Source of the DNA: an uncultured Myxococcales bacterium
GTDB taxonomy: Bacteria; Myxococcota_A; Polyangia; Polyangiales; Polyangiaceae
DNA: 42,179 nucleotides
NCBI GenBank assembly: GCA_937872925.1
Contig: CALMUT010000183.1
Coordinates: 1-42,179 of the forward strand
Direction of reading: 5' to 3'
In this document: positions 22,190-29,778 of the stretch, piece after piece
Layout: each line of letters begins with the position of its first letter
How positions within the stretch are numbered: position 1 is the first letter of the stretch
Notes under the pieces: generated by a model
Databases searched by the model: none
Seen by the model: the letters and a program-made list of their open reading frames with translations, nothing else
Told to the model about the DNA's origin: nothing
Translations under genes and position numbers: made by a program

Positions 22190-23194
22190 TCACACCGCGA
22201 GTTTTAGATCCGAACTCGTCGGGGCGGCAACGACTGCGGGCTGCACGCCTGATCGCTCCCGTTTCGAGCTGACGAAGAGCCGTGCGGTACTCAAGATGGC
22301 TTCGCAAAGATCCTCAAAGGAATAGCCAGCCGCCTGGGCGATCTTGGGGAGCAGGCTCGTCGGCGTCATGCCCGGCAGCGTGTTGACCTCCAGCACGTAC
22401 TCATTTTGGCCTTCGGTAACCAACAGATCCACCCGGACGGCTCCACTCGCGTCCACCGCGCGTGCAGCCTGTTCGGCGAGATTGAGCACGCCGCGGTAGC
22501 GCACGGGCGGCAAACGGGCAGGCAAGAAGTAGTCGGTCATTCCGGGCGTATACTTCGCCTCGTAGTCGTAGATCCCCTTCTTCGGCGCGATTTCCACAGC
22601 GCCCAGCACTCTTCCGTCGAGAATACCGACGGCGATCTCCTTGCCGCTGATGAAACGCTCGACCAAGAGCGAGTCGTCGTGTTCAAGCGCGAGCTCCGCG
22701 CCGCGCGCCAGCTCCGCTAGGTTGTTCGCCCGAGCCACGCCCACGCTCGATCCCTCCCGTCGGGGCTTGACGATGACCGGGAACCCGAAGCTGCCGTGGG
22801 TCTCTTCGACGTCCACGTGGCCGTCCGCACCTTGGATCTCGTAGTAGGGAGGAGTGGGCACATTGTGCAGGCGGAACAGCTCTTTGCTTTTGAGCTTGTC
22901 CATGCACAGCGCGCTCGAAAGCACACTTGAGCCCGTGTAGGGGATTTGCAGCAGCTCCAGCATGCCCTGAACGCAGCCGTCTTCGCCGTGTCGACCGTGG
23001 AGTGCCAGAAACGCCGCGTCGATCTTGGCGTCAAGAATCAGCTTGGCAACGTCCTCGCCCGGCAACAGATCCAGTGCGACCACTTCGCGTCCCTCACGCG
23101 CGAGGGCGGCGGCGACGGCTGTGCCTGTCTTGAGGGAGATTTCCCGTTCGGCACTGCTGCCACCCATCAACACCCCTACGCGCGCGTATGTCAT
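22190..23194 (-). CDS. ddl: D-alanine--D-alanine ligase
   Basis: Joins two D-Ala with ATP to make the dipeptide for peptidoglycan precursors in the cytoplasm. 334 residues with the family signatures: VLMGGSSAEREISL at the N-terminus, ALHGRHGEDGCVQG, the ATP-grasp segment FPVIVKPRREGSSVGV, and the C-terminal EVNTLPGMTPTSLLP that carries Mg and substrate contacts. Length is normal, with a ~25-residue extra tail (ERSGVQPAVVAAP...). The ATG at 23194 has AAGGAGC upstream, but that site lies in a hairpin (23200-23222). PP2C is upstream on the same strand. Confidence 0.97.
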   Translation of the reverse strand: MTYARVGVLMGGSSAEREISLKTGTAVAAALAREGREVVALDLLPGEDVAKLILDAKIDAAFLALHGRHGEDGCVQGMLELLQIPYTGSSVLSSALCMDKLKSKELFRLHNVPTPPYYEIQGADGHVDVEETHGSFGFPVIVKPRREGSSVGVARANNLAELARGAELALEHDDSLLVERFISGKEIAVGILDGRVLGAVEIAPKKGIYDYEAKYTPGMTDYFLPARLPPVRYRGVLNLAEQAARAVDASGAVRVDLLVTEGQNEYVLEVNTLPGMTPTSLLPKIAQAAGYSFEDLCEAILSTARLFVSSKRERSGVQPAVVAAPTSSDLKLAV

Positions 23195-23199
23195 GTGCT

Positions 23200-23222
23200 G
23201 CTCCTTGACCTTGGCAAGGAGC
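23200..23222 (-). promoter_or_regulatory. Hairpin covering the ddl ribosome-binding site
   Basis: On the minus strand GCTCCTT, a 9-nt loop and AAGGAGC form a perfect 7-bp stem; the second arm is the Shine-Dalgarno sequence, which ends 5 nt before the ddl ATG. Pairing would hide the site and lower translation unless something opens it. Confidence 0.5.
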
Positions 23223-23331
23223 TATCCGACTTTGGGCCCGCCGGCCAAATTACTGGGCCGAGTGCGGTGAGTCAGAAGGACTCATCCCAATCGAAGGTCT
23301 GACGGTGGTGATCCGCCCGCTACGGACCCGG

Positions 23332-24105
23332 TCAGCAGACTTCGACCAAAATGGCCGTGATGTTGTCACGCCCGCCGCGGCTGTTGGCGAGCTCGATGAA
23401 CCGCTCCACGCCGGAGCTGCCCCCGGCGGCGGCTAGGTGCGGGATCTCCTCCACACGCAGGTAGCCGTGTAACCCATCGCTACACAGCAGGAACAGGTCG
23501 CCGACTTGCAGCTCTACCACCAGCGTGTCGACTTGCACGTAGTCGCGATTGCCCACCGCACGGGTGATGACGTTCTTGTGCTTGGCGTGCCGTGCCTCTT
23601 CGGCGGTCAAGAGCCCCTGCTTGATCTGCCACGCGATGAGTGTGTGGTCTTCGGTCAGTTGCTCCGCTTCGCCGGCACGCACGCGGTAGATCCGGCTGTC
23701 ACCAACCTGAGCGAGGGCTACGTGATTCGAGAATCGCATCATGGCGCTGATGGTTGTTCCCATGCCCGCCTTGTTCGCATCCAGCTCAGCAATTGCGAAC
23801 ACCATGTAGGTTGCCGCTTGCACGGCGCCCTCGAGCAGTCGACAGGCGGCGCGCGCCTTGTCTTCTTGGAATTCTCCACCCAGATCCATGCTGGAGAGAC
23901 CGCGCTTCACCATGCCGTAGATGGTGTCGATGGACTCTTGACTGGCAACCTCCCCCGCTGCGTGACCCCCCATGCCGTCGGCAACCACCCAGAGTCCGAG
24001 ACTATCGTCGCAGAGGAAAGCATCCTCGTTCGCCTTGCGCCGTCGACCGAGATCCGTGCCGCCGTAGGAGCGCACTTGGAGTTGGGTCGGAGCCAAAAGG
24101 GTCAT
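23332..24105 (-). CDS. PP2C-type Ser/Thr protein phosphatase
   Basis: 257 residues, cytoplasmic. It dephosphorylates Ser/Thr-phosphoproteins with two Mn/Mg ions. The bacterial PP2C motifs are all present: GRRRKANEDAF, VVADGMGGHAAGE, ALAQVGDSRIYRVRAG, LTEDHTL, LLCSDGLHGYL and GGRDNITAILVEV. It matches Stp/PrpC phosphatases, which counteract Hanks kinases; there is no kinase next door, but one lies at 2511 in the accessory part. ddl follows 137 bp downstream. The start at 24105 is divergent from the FIST gene. Confidence 0.95.
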   Translation of the reverse strand: MTLLAPTQLQVRSYGGTDLGRRRKANEDAFLCDDSLGLWVVADGMGGHAAGEVASQESIDTIYGMVKRGLSSMDLGGEFQEDKARAACRLLEGAVQAATYMVFAIAELDANKAGMGTTISAMMRFSNHVALAQVGDSRIYRVRAGEAEQLTEDHTLIAWQIKQGLLTAEEARHAKHKNVITRAVGNRDYVQVDTLVVELQVGDLFLLCSDGLHGYLRVEEIPHLAAAGGSSGVERFIELANSRGGRDNITAILVEVC

Positions 24106-24137
24106 GAGTCCAGCAGCATCGCCGAAAAACTACTGAC

Positions 24138-24179
24138 TTTCCACGTCAAATCTTAAGATGTGAAACATCATTTTCCACG
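24138..24179. promoter_or_regulatory. Candidate regulatory cluster between PP2C and FIST genes
   Basis: A direct repeat TTTCCACG (24138-24145 and 24172-24179), 34 bp apart, brackets a 10-bp palindrome ATCTTAAGAT (24150-24159) and the inverted repeat GATGT-GAA-ACATC (24157-24169). The segment is AT-rich for this genome and lies in the divergent gap, so it probably holds promoters and operators. Confidence 0.45.
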
Positions 24180-24216
24180 GCTTGCGAGCAGGGCCCATCA
24201 AAAATATCTTTGGCCC

Positions 24217-25344
24217 ATGGCGGCGCCGGCTCAATCCTTCCTCGTTTCCGGCAACGCCAGCTCGCGACTCGCACGAGAACTCTCAAAGCTGGCAAGAAGC
24301 GTCGAGCGCCCTGGCGGCGCCGTGGTGTTCCTGAGCGGTGACTTTGCCGAGCAGTTGCCTGAGGTCGCGCGCGAGGTCGCGCCCAGCCTCCAAGGCATCC
24401 CCACGCTTTTTGCAACTGGAGCCGGTGTGCTCAGCGACGCCGGAGAGCTGGAGGCACAGTCCGGCGCCAGCGGCGTGGTCTGGCGCGGCAAGCCCAGTCC
24501 GGTCTTCTGCGTCGACGACGAAGACGCCGAGGCATGCATCGACGCTCTTGCCGGACAAGTCTTCGATCACGCCGCTCGCGCGGACCACCCGTCGTTGGTT
24601 TTCGTCGGCCCGCAACTTTCCGAAGCAACCCAGCGGCTGCACCGGGATGGTCGTGGTCGGAATATCTTCGGTGCGGGCGCGGTCCACTCGCCTGGAGTAG
24701 CGACCGTCGACGGCGATGGCCGCGTCCGGGTTGGCTCTGCAGCGGCAATGGTCCTGAGCGGCGTGCACTCGCCCAAGGTGCACGCCGCTCCCGCATGTCG
24801 CGTGCTAGATGCGCCACAGCCGGTCACCCTTTCCCGGGGCCCGCTGATCCTGGAACTCGGCGGCGAGCCCGCCTTGGACTACTTGGGGCGGGTTGCCGAG
24901 AGCATCGCGGACGCCTCCTTGGTTCTCGCGGCGGTTTTTGAGAGCGACCACATCCAGAGTGGGAAGTTCACGGTGAAACCGATTCGCGGCGTGGACCCCA
25001 GCCGCGGCGCTGTCGTGCTCCCGGAGGCCCTCGCGGACGGCGCGGCGCTAGGTTTCGCGGTGCGCGATGCCGCCATGGCGCGAGACGAACTCACGCGCAG
25101 CGCCTTCTCGCTGAAACGAGAACTGGCCGGTGCCATGCCTCTATTCGGGCTCCACCTCACCTGCGCCGGTCGCGGCGTCGGCCTGTATGGCAACCCGGAC
25201 GTGGAGATCGGCGTGATGCGCCGGGCTTTTCCCGGCGTGCCCTTGGCCGGAATGATGAGCGCCTTTGAGCTTCCCCCCGGGCCAGAGGGGCCTACACTCG
25301 CGCTCTATACCGCTGTCACAGCGATGTTTGCTACCCCCAGCTGA
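24217..25344 (+). CDS. FIST-domain sensory protein
   Basis: 375 residues from the ATG at 24217; a GTG at 24160 is in frame but lies in the regulatory cluster. The N-terminal FIST domain (~5-190: VVFLSGDFAEQLPEVAREVA, TLFATGAGVLS) and the C-terminal FIST_C region (~200-370: SRGPLILELGGEPALDYLGR, ...GRGVGLYGNPDVEIGVMRRA, FPGVPLAGMMSAFELPP) follow the family plan. FIST domains are thought to bind small ligands such as amino acids and often feed signalling enzymes. Here no output domain is attached, and the gene lies 15 bp before sctV, so it may act with the export gate. No membrane segment. Confidence 0.85.
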   Translation: MAAPAQSFLVSGNASSRLARELSKLARSVERPGGAVVFLSGDFAEQLPEVAREVAPSLQGIPTLFATGAGVLSDAGELEAQSGASGVVWRGKPSPVFCVDDEDAEACIDALAGQVFDHAARADHPSLVFVGPQLSEATQRLHRDGRGRNIFGAGAVHSPGVATVDGDGRVRVGSAAAMVLSGVHSPKVHAAPACRVLDAPQPVTLSRGPLILELGGEPALDYLGRVAESIADASLVLAAVFESDHIQSGKFTVKPIRGVDPSRGAVVLPEALADGAALGFAVRDAAMARDELTRSAFSLKRELAGAMPLFGLHLTCAGRGVGLYGNPDVEIGVMRRAFPGVPLAGMMSAFELPPGPEGPTLALYTAVTAMFATPS

Positions 25345-25359
25345 CGGCGACCCCGACCC

Positions 25360-27324
25360 ATGCCTGCTCCTTCCGCTTTGACTCTGGGCCGACGCAAGAA
25401 ACCCGCCGGAAGCTCCGACGCGGTCTTGGCCGCGATCGTCATCGGCGTCGTTGGCCTGATGATCGTTCCGCTGCCGACGTGGCTGTTAGATCTGCTCATT
25501 GCGTCCAATCTTGCGGTCTCGGTGACCGTGCTCTTGGTCACACTGTACGTCAGCGACGCGCTGCGCATTGCTGCCTTCCCCACCCTGCTCCTGCTCACGA
25601 CCCTGGTGCGCCTCGCCCTGAATGTTTCGAGCACGCGACTGATCTTGCTCCAGGCCGACGCTGGCGACGTGATCAAGGCCTTCGGTCAGTTCGTCGTCCG
25701 GGGCAATTACGTCGTCGGCGGTGTGATCTTCCTGATTCTGACGATCATTCAGTTCGTCGTGATCGCCAAAGGCAGCGAACGCGTCGCCGAAGTGGGGGCA
25801 CGCTTCACCCTCGACGCAATGCCCGGAAAACAGATGGCCATCGACGCCGAGCTACGCAGCGGAAGCATCGACGGTGCCGAAGCGAAGCGCAGGCGCCGCG
25901 CTCTCTCTCGGGAAAGCCAATTTTACGGCGCTATGGATGGCGCAATGAAGTTCGTGAAGGGTGACGTCATCGCATCCTTCTTGATCACTCTGATCAATAT
26001 TTTGGGCGGACTCGCCATCGGTGTGGGCCAAAAAGACATGGAGATGGTCGCCGCGCTCAAGCGCTATGGCCTGCTCACCATCGGCGATGGACTCGTCAGC
26101 CAAATCCCGGCCCTGGTGATCGCGACCGCGGCCGGCGTGCTGGTGACTCGCGTTGCCAGCGAAGAGCCCGACACACCCCTCGGACAAGAGCTTTCCTCTC
26201 AGATCTTCGGCGCGCCCCGAGCGTTGAAAGTCTCCGGTATCTTTGTGCTGTTACTGGCTGCCGTGCCCGGTCTGCCGGCCCTGCCATTTGTCGTGATCGG
26301 CGTGCTCTTGTTGCTCGCTTCCCGTGCCCCCACCCGCCCGGCCGCGATGCACCAGACCTCCGGCCCGGAGCCCGTAGAACGCCGCGAAGGCGACCCGGGC
26401 GGACCGCGCTTCGTTCCCGTCGTCACGCCCTGGGGCCTCTCGGTAAGCGACGACCTGCTACGCTTGATCGACGACGACGTACGCGGCGGGGAACTGCGCC
26501 GCGCGGGCATCCGCGCCGCCGGCGCTGCCGTACAAGAGTTGCTCTTCCGAGAGCTCGGGGTACCGCTGCCCAAATGCAACGTGCAAGTCGACCCAGAGCT
26601 TCCCGAAGGCTCGGTGGTGCTATCGGTGCACGAAGTGCCCGCGCGCGTCATCACTATGCCTGAGGGCATCGCGGACGCCGACGTCGCTGCCGTCGTTGTC
26701 GCGGAATCCCTAGGGGTACTGCGTCCACGCGCCAGCGACTTCATCGGCATCGCCGAAACGCAAAACCTGCTGGATCAACTGGAGCTACTCGCCCCCGCCA
26801 CGGTGCGCCAGGTCGTGCCGAAGCCGGTTTCTGTGCCTCTGCTCGCTGACGTGCTGCGTCGCCTCGTCGAAGAGCAGGTCAGCGTGCGGGATATGAAGGG
26901 CATCCTCGAAGCGCTCTCCCAGGTCGCTAGCGCCGACAAAGACCCACTCAATCTTGCGGAATTCGTGCGCTCGCAGATGCGCCGCACCCTCACTCACAAT
27001 CTGACTCACGGTGAAGCGAACCTCGACGTCGTGCTGTTGGAACCGTCTATCGAAGACGCGGTCCGCGGCTCTATCTCTCGCACGGCTGCAGGCAGCTTCC
27101 TCACCCTCGCGCCTGCGGCCGGTCGTGACATCGTACGTTCTGTGCAGCGCGCCCTCGCCGAGTCCGGAGCCGCGCCCGTCATCTTGACGCAGCCGGACGT
27201 GCGACGGTTCATTCGCAAACTCGTCGAACTCGACCTGCCGGACACCAAAGTGATCTCCTACGCCGAGCTGCTGCCGGAAGTGCGCATCCAGCCCATCGCC
27301 AAAGCCACCTTGCGCGACTTGTAG
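25360..27324 (+). CDS. sctV: Type III secretion export gate protein (SctV/FlhA family)
   Basis: 654 residues. The N-terminal half has about eight transmembrane helices (VLAAIVIGVVGLMIVPLP, ...FLILTIIQFVVIAKGSERVA). The FHIPEP signature loop includes DAMPGKQMAIDAEL and SQFYGAMDGAMKFVKGD, which follow the SctV wording more closely than flagellar FlhA. The C-terminal ~320 residues form the cytosolic ring domain that receives chaperone-substrate complexes (e.g. VPKPVSVPLLADVLRRLVEE and VRDMKGILEALSQV). Its role is proton-driven export through a type III apparatus. No other secretion gene is visible nearby; partners may lie elsewhere in the genome. The start ATG is 15 bp after the FIST gene. Confidence 0.9.
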   Translation: MPAPSALTLGRRKKPAGSSDAVLAAIVIGVVGLMIVPLPTWLLDLLIASNLAVSVTVLLVTLYVSDALRIAAFPTLLLLTTLVRLALNVSSTRLILLQADAGDVIKAFGQFVVRGNYVVGGVIFLILTIIQFVVIAKGSERVAEVGARFTLDAMPGKQMAIDAELRSGSIDGAEAKRRRRALSRESQFYGAMDGAMKFVKGDVIASFLITLINILGGLAIGVGQKDMEMVAALKRYGLLTIGDGLVSQIPALVIATAAGVLVTRVASEEPDTPLGQELSSQIFGAPRALKVSGIFVLLLAAVPGLPALPFVVIGVLLLLASRAPTRPAAMHQTSGPEPVERREGDPGGPRFVPVVTPWGLSVSDDLLRLIDDDVRGGELRRAGIRAAGAAVQELLFRELGVPLPKCNVQVDPELPEGSVVLSVHEVPARVITMPEGIADADVAAVVVAESLGVLRPRASDFIGIAETQNLLDQLELLAPATVRQVVPKPVSVPLLADVLRRLVEEQVSVRDMKGILEALSQVASADKDPLNLAEFVRSQMRRTLTHNLTHGEANLDVVLLEPSIEDAVRGSISRTAAGSFLTLAPAAGRDIVRSVQRALAESGAAPVILTQPDVRRFIRKLVELDLPDTKVISYAELLPEVRIQPIAKATLRDL

Positions 27325-27335
27325 ATCTCGGGCGC

Positions 27336-28295
27336 TCAGATCCTGCGCTGCACGACCATCTTGCGCGGCATCTGGCCACTCTGCTCAAGCATCTTCTTTG
27401 CCTCGCGTTTGAGCAGCGGATGGCTGCGCTTCCCGAGAAAACCAGCCAAAAGCCGAGCGTCTTGTTCGAGCAGCTTACGCAGGGCGCGGCGCATGCCCTT
27501 GGTATTGCTGGAGTAAGCGTACGCAAATGCGAACGCCCGCCAAAGCTGCGGACGCAGCGCCACGTACTCGGGATCTTCCGGGTCGAATACCTCCAAGGTT
27601 TCCAGGCCCTTCTTCGCTTGTCCGGTGCGAGACCAGGCTTCAGCGATCACCGCGACCATCATCGCGCGCGCTTTGGGTTCGTTGTGCCGCTTTAGATCGA
27701 TTCCATCTACCAGACGGCGCGCCGGGTCGACTTCTCCCAGCATCAAGTGGATCATACCGCGTTGGGCGCGCGCCTCATCCGCGACGGGCGCCATGACTTT
27801 GGCAAGATCGATCTGTTCTAAAGTGGCAAGGGCTGCTTTGGGGTCTTCCTGTAGCTCGAGCTGCGCTTTGGCAAAGATCGCTGCAGGGTCCTTCTTCTTG
27901 TAGTCCTTGCCGAGCCGTTCCAAAGCGGCCTTGCGATCTTCTGCAGTCTCGACACCGCTCAGAATGCTCGCAACGCCCCGCGCACGCTTTGCTTGGCGCA
28001 GCGCCCAAATCACGATGCCAAGGAGGACCAGTGTGATCACCGCGGGCACGGCGATGGCGACCGTAATGGCGGTCCGGCCCGTACTCACTCCGGCAATCAA
28101 GCCGCCGAGCAGCCACACGCCGACCAACGGAATGGATAGGCGCAGCAACAGCTTCTTGATAGCGTCCCGGCCAAGGGGGTCCGGCGCGTCCTTGGGCTTG
28201 ACCACCAGGGGCGCAGCGAGCTGCTTCTTCTTGGCTTTGCCACCGCTTTCGCGGTTCTGCACCGAGCGCTTGAGTTTTCGGGCTTCTTTCGCCAC
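27336..28295 (-). CDS. Membrane protein with TPR-like cytoplasmic domain
   Basis: 319 residues. A basic N-terminus (MAKEARKLKRSVQ), two transmembrane helices (~48-70 LSIPLVGVWLLGGLIAGVST and ~75-98 TVAIAVPAVITLVLLGIVIW), then a helical region (~105-310) with TPR-like periodicity (EDRKAALERLGKDYKKKDPA, AKAQLELQEDPKAALATLEQ, AEAWSRTGQAKKGLETLEVF). It probably scaffolds protein contacts at the inner membrane. Convergent with sctV (11 bp). Family not named; the TPR call is by pattern. Confidence 0.75.
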   Translation of the reverse strand: MAKEARKLKRSVQNRESGGKAKKKQLAAPLVVKPKDAPDPLGRDAIKKLLLRLSIPLVGVWLLGGLIAGVSTGRTAITVAIAVPAVITLVLLGIVIWALRQAKRARGVASILSGVETAEDRKAALERLGKDYKKKDPAAIFAKAQLELQEDPKAALATLEQIDLAKVMAPVADEARAQRGMIHLMLGEVDPARRLVDGIDLKRHNEPKARAMMVAVIAEAWSRTGQAKKGLETLEVFDPEDPEYVALRPQLWRAFAFAYAYSSNTKGMRRALRKLLEQDARLLAGFLGKRSHPLLKREAKKMLEQSGQMPRKMVVQRRI

Positions 28296-28343
28296 GGCGG
28301 GGCTATATCACATCCGGCCGCGTCCGCGCTGCCCTGCGCGTCC

Positions 28344-29654
28344 CTAGGCCTTGGAGGGGCCGTGCACGGGGGGTGGCGGCAAGCTATCTGGTCCGGACTC
28401 AGGCAACAGCTCGAAGCGGTAGTGTTGGAAAAAGCTCTGCGCCAGTGACAGCGCGGGCACGGCCAACAGCGCTCCCCAAAGACCGAAAAAGTGCTCGCCG
28501 ACGATCAAAGCGAATACCACCAAGACCGGATGGATCTTGGCCGCCGTGCCGATGATCTTCGGATTGAGCAAGTTGGCCTCCACCTGGTGGATCCCGATGA
28601 TCCACAGCAGCACCCAAAGCGCGATCCAGAAGTCCTGAGTCAGTCCAATCAACACCGCCGGGATCGTTGAAAGAATCGACCCGAAGATGGGGATGATGCT
28701 CATGACGGCCGCGACGATGGCCAAGATCGGCCAGTACTTCAGCCCGAACATCCAAAACCCGATGGCGGAGAGCACGCCGTTGACCAAGCAAATCAATAGC
28801 TGACCGCGAACCACCCCGGCCAAACCACGGTCGATGCGAAATAGGAGGCGGTCAAAGCTGGTCTGAGCATGCTTGGGCGGTAGCGAACGAAAGAAGTCAA
28901 TGATGCTTTCCCGGGTGTGCATCAGGTACGCCGCTACCATCAAGGTCAAGAAGAAGAGAAAGACGCCCCGCGCCACTCGGCTCACGATAGCTTGACCGAC
29001 TTTGATCAGCTCTACTGCGTTGCGTTTCACGTAGCTCACGAAGCCGGCCATGCTTTCATCAGCCAACTCCGCCACGCTGAACTTCGGGCTTTCCTCCGGC
29101 TGCGGGATGATCCGCCAGCGCTTGGGCCCGTCTTGGACAACGTCCACGCCCGCGCGCAATTCGATTGCGAAGGAGTCATCCCCCTTCTTGATTACTTCGA
29201 AGGCTGGAAGCTTTTCCGTCGGCGGCTTTTCGTCCTGCTCGGCGCGGCTGATCAATCCTCGGATCCAGGTTTCCGCCCGGGGTGCCCACTTGTGGTTCAA
29301 GTCTTTGGCGAGTGCCGGCGCGTCCCGAGCAAGCTTCGCGGTCTCTTCATAGAGTCGCGGCGCAATTGCCGCGGCACCCAAATAGATCGTGCCCAGGGTC
29401 ACCACGTACACAACCACGATGGACAGGGATCTCGGGATGCGCGCCCGCTCGCACAACGCGACCAGCGGTGTGAGCACATAGGCGATGATCAGCGCGAGCA
29501 CGAACGGCAGCAAGACCTCGCGCGTCGCGAGTAGCAACAGCAGTACCAGCGTCGTGGAGACGGCCAGAAACACGATGCGCCGGCGGTTCCATCCGCCCCC
29601 TGGGCGATCGTCGATAATGACCGGCTCCTCCAACGATTCCTCCGTGTCCGACAC
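28344..29654 (-). CDS. AI-2E/PerM family transporter
   Basis: 436 residues from the GTG at 29654 (VSDTEESLEEP). The frame extends to 29717 with an Arg-rich, doubtful start. Eight or so transmembrane helices have the family pattern: an N-terminal pair (IVFLAVSTTLVLLLLLATRE, VLPFVLALIIAYVLTPL), a long periplasmic/cytosolic insertion (~115-225), and a conserved C-terminal group with GVVRGQLLICLVNGVLSAIG, IPIFGSILSTIPAVLIGL and LWIIGIHQVEANLLNPKIIG. The C-terminus is short and Pro-rich. Members are described as exporters or Na+/H+ antiporters; the substrate here is unknown. Confidence 0.9.
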   Translation of the reverse strand: MSDTEESLEEPVIIDDRPGGGWNRRRIVFLAVSTTLVLLLLLATREVLLPFVLALIIAYVLTPLVALCERARIPRSLSIVVVYVVTLGTIYLGAAAIAPRLYEETAKLARDAPALAKDLNHKWAPRAETWIRGLISRAEQDEKPPTEKLPAFEVIKKGDDSFAIELRAGVDVVQDGPKRWRIIPQPEESPKFSVAELADESMAGFVSYVKRNAVELIKVGQAIVSRVARGVFLFFLTLMVAAYLMHTRESIIDFFRSLPPKHAQTSFDRLLFRIDRGLAGVVRGQLLICLVNGVLSAIGFWMFGLKYWPILAIVAAVMSIIPIFGSILSTIPAVLIGLTQDFWIALWVLLWIIGIHQVEANLLNPKIIGTAAKIHPVLVVFALIVGEHFFGLWGALLAVPALSLAQSFFQHYRFELLPESGPDSLPPPPVHGPSKA

Positions 29655-29713
29655 CGGCACTCGGCAGCGGGCGGCAGAAGCTACACCCAAATCGCGCCGT
29701 TGACACCTGCGCC

Positions 29714-29752
29714 GCAAACGAAAACGGCCCGACGCTTGTTTGCGCCGGGCCG
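29714..29752 (-). terminator. Rho-independent terminator of rpsA
   Basis: On the minus strand CGGCCCGGCGC and GCGTCGGGCCG (29742-29752 and 29725-29735) make an 11-bp stem with one mismatch and a 6-nt loop, followed by TTTTCGTTTG. It starts 27 bp after the rpsA stop. Confidence 0.85.
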
Positions 29753-29778
29753 CTGTGAGCCCTTCAGCTCCGTGCTGC

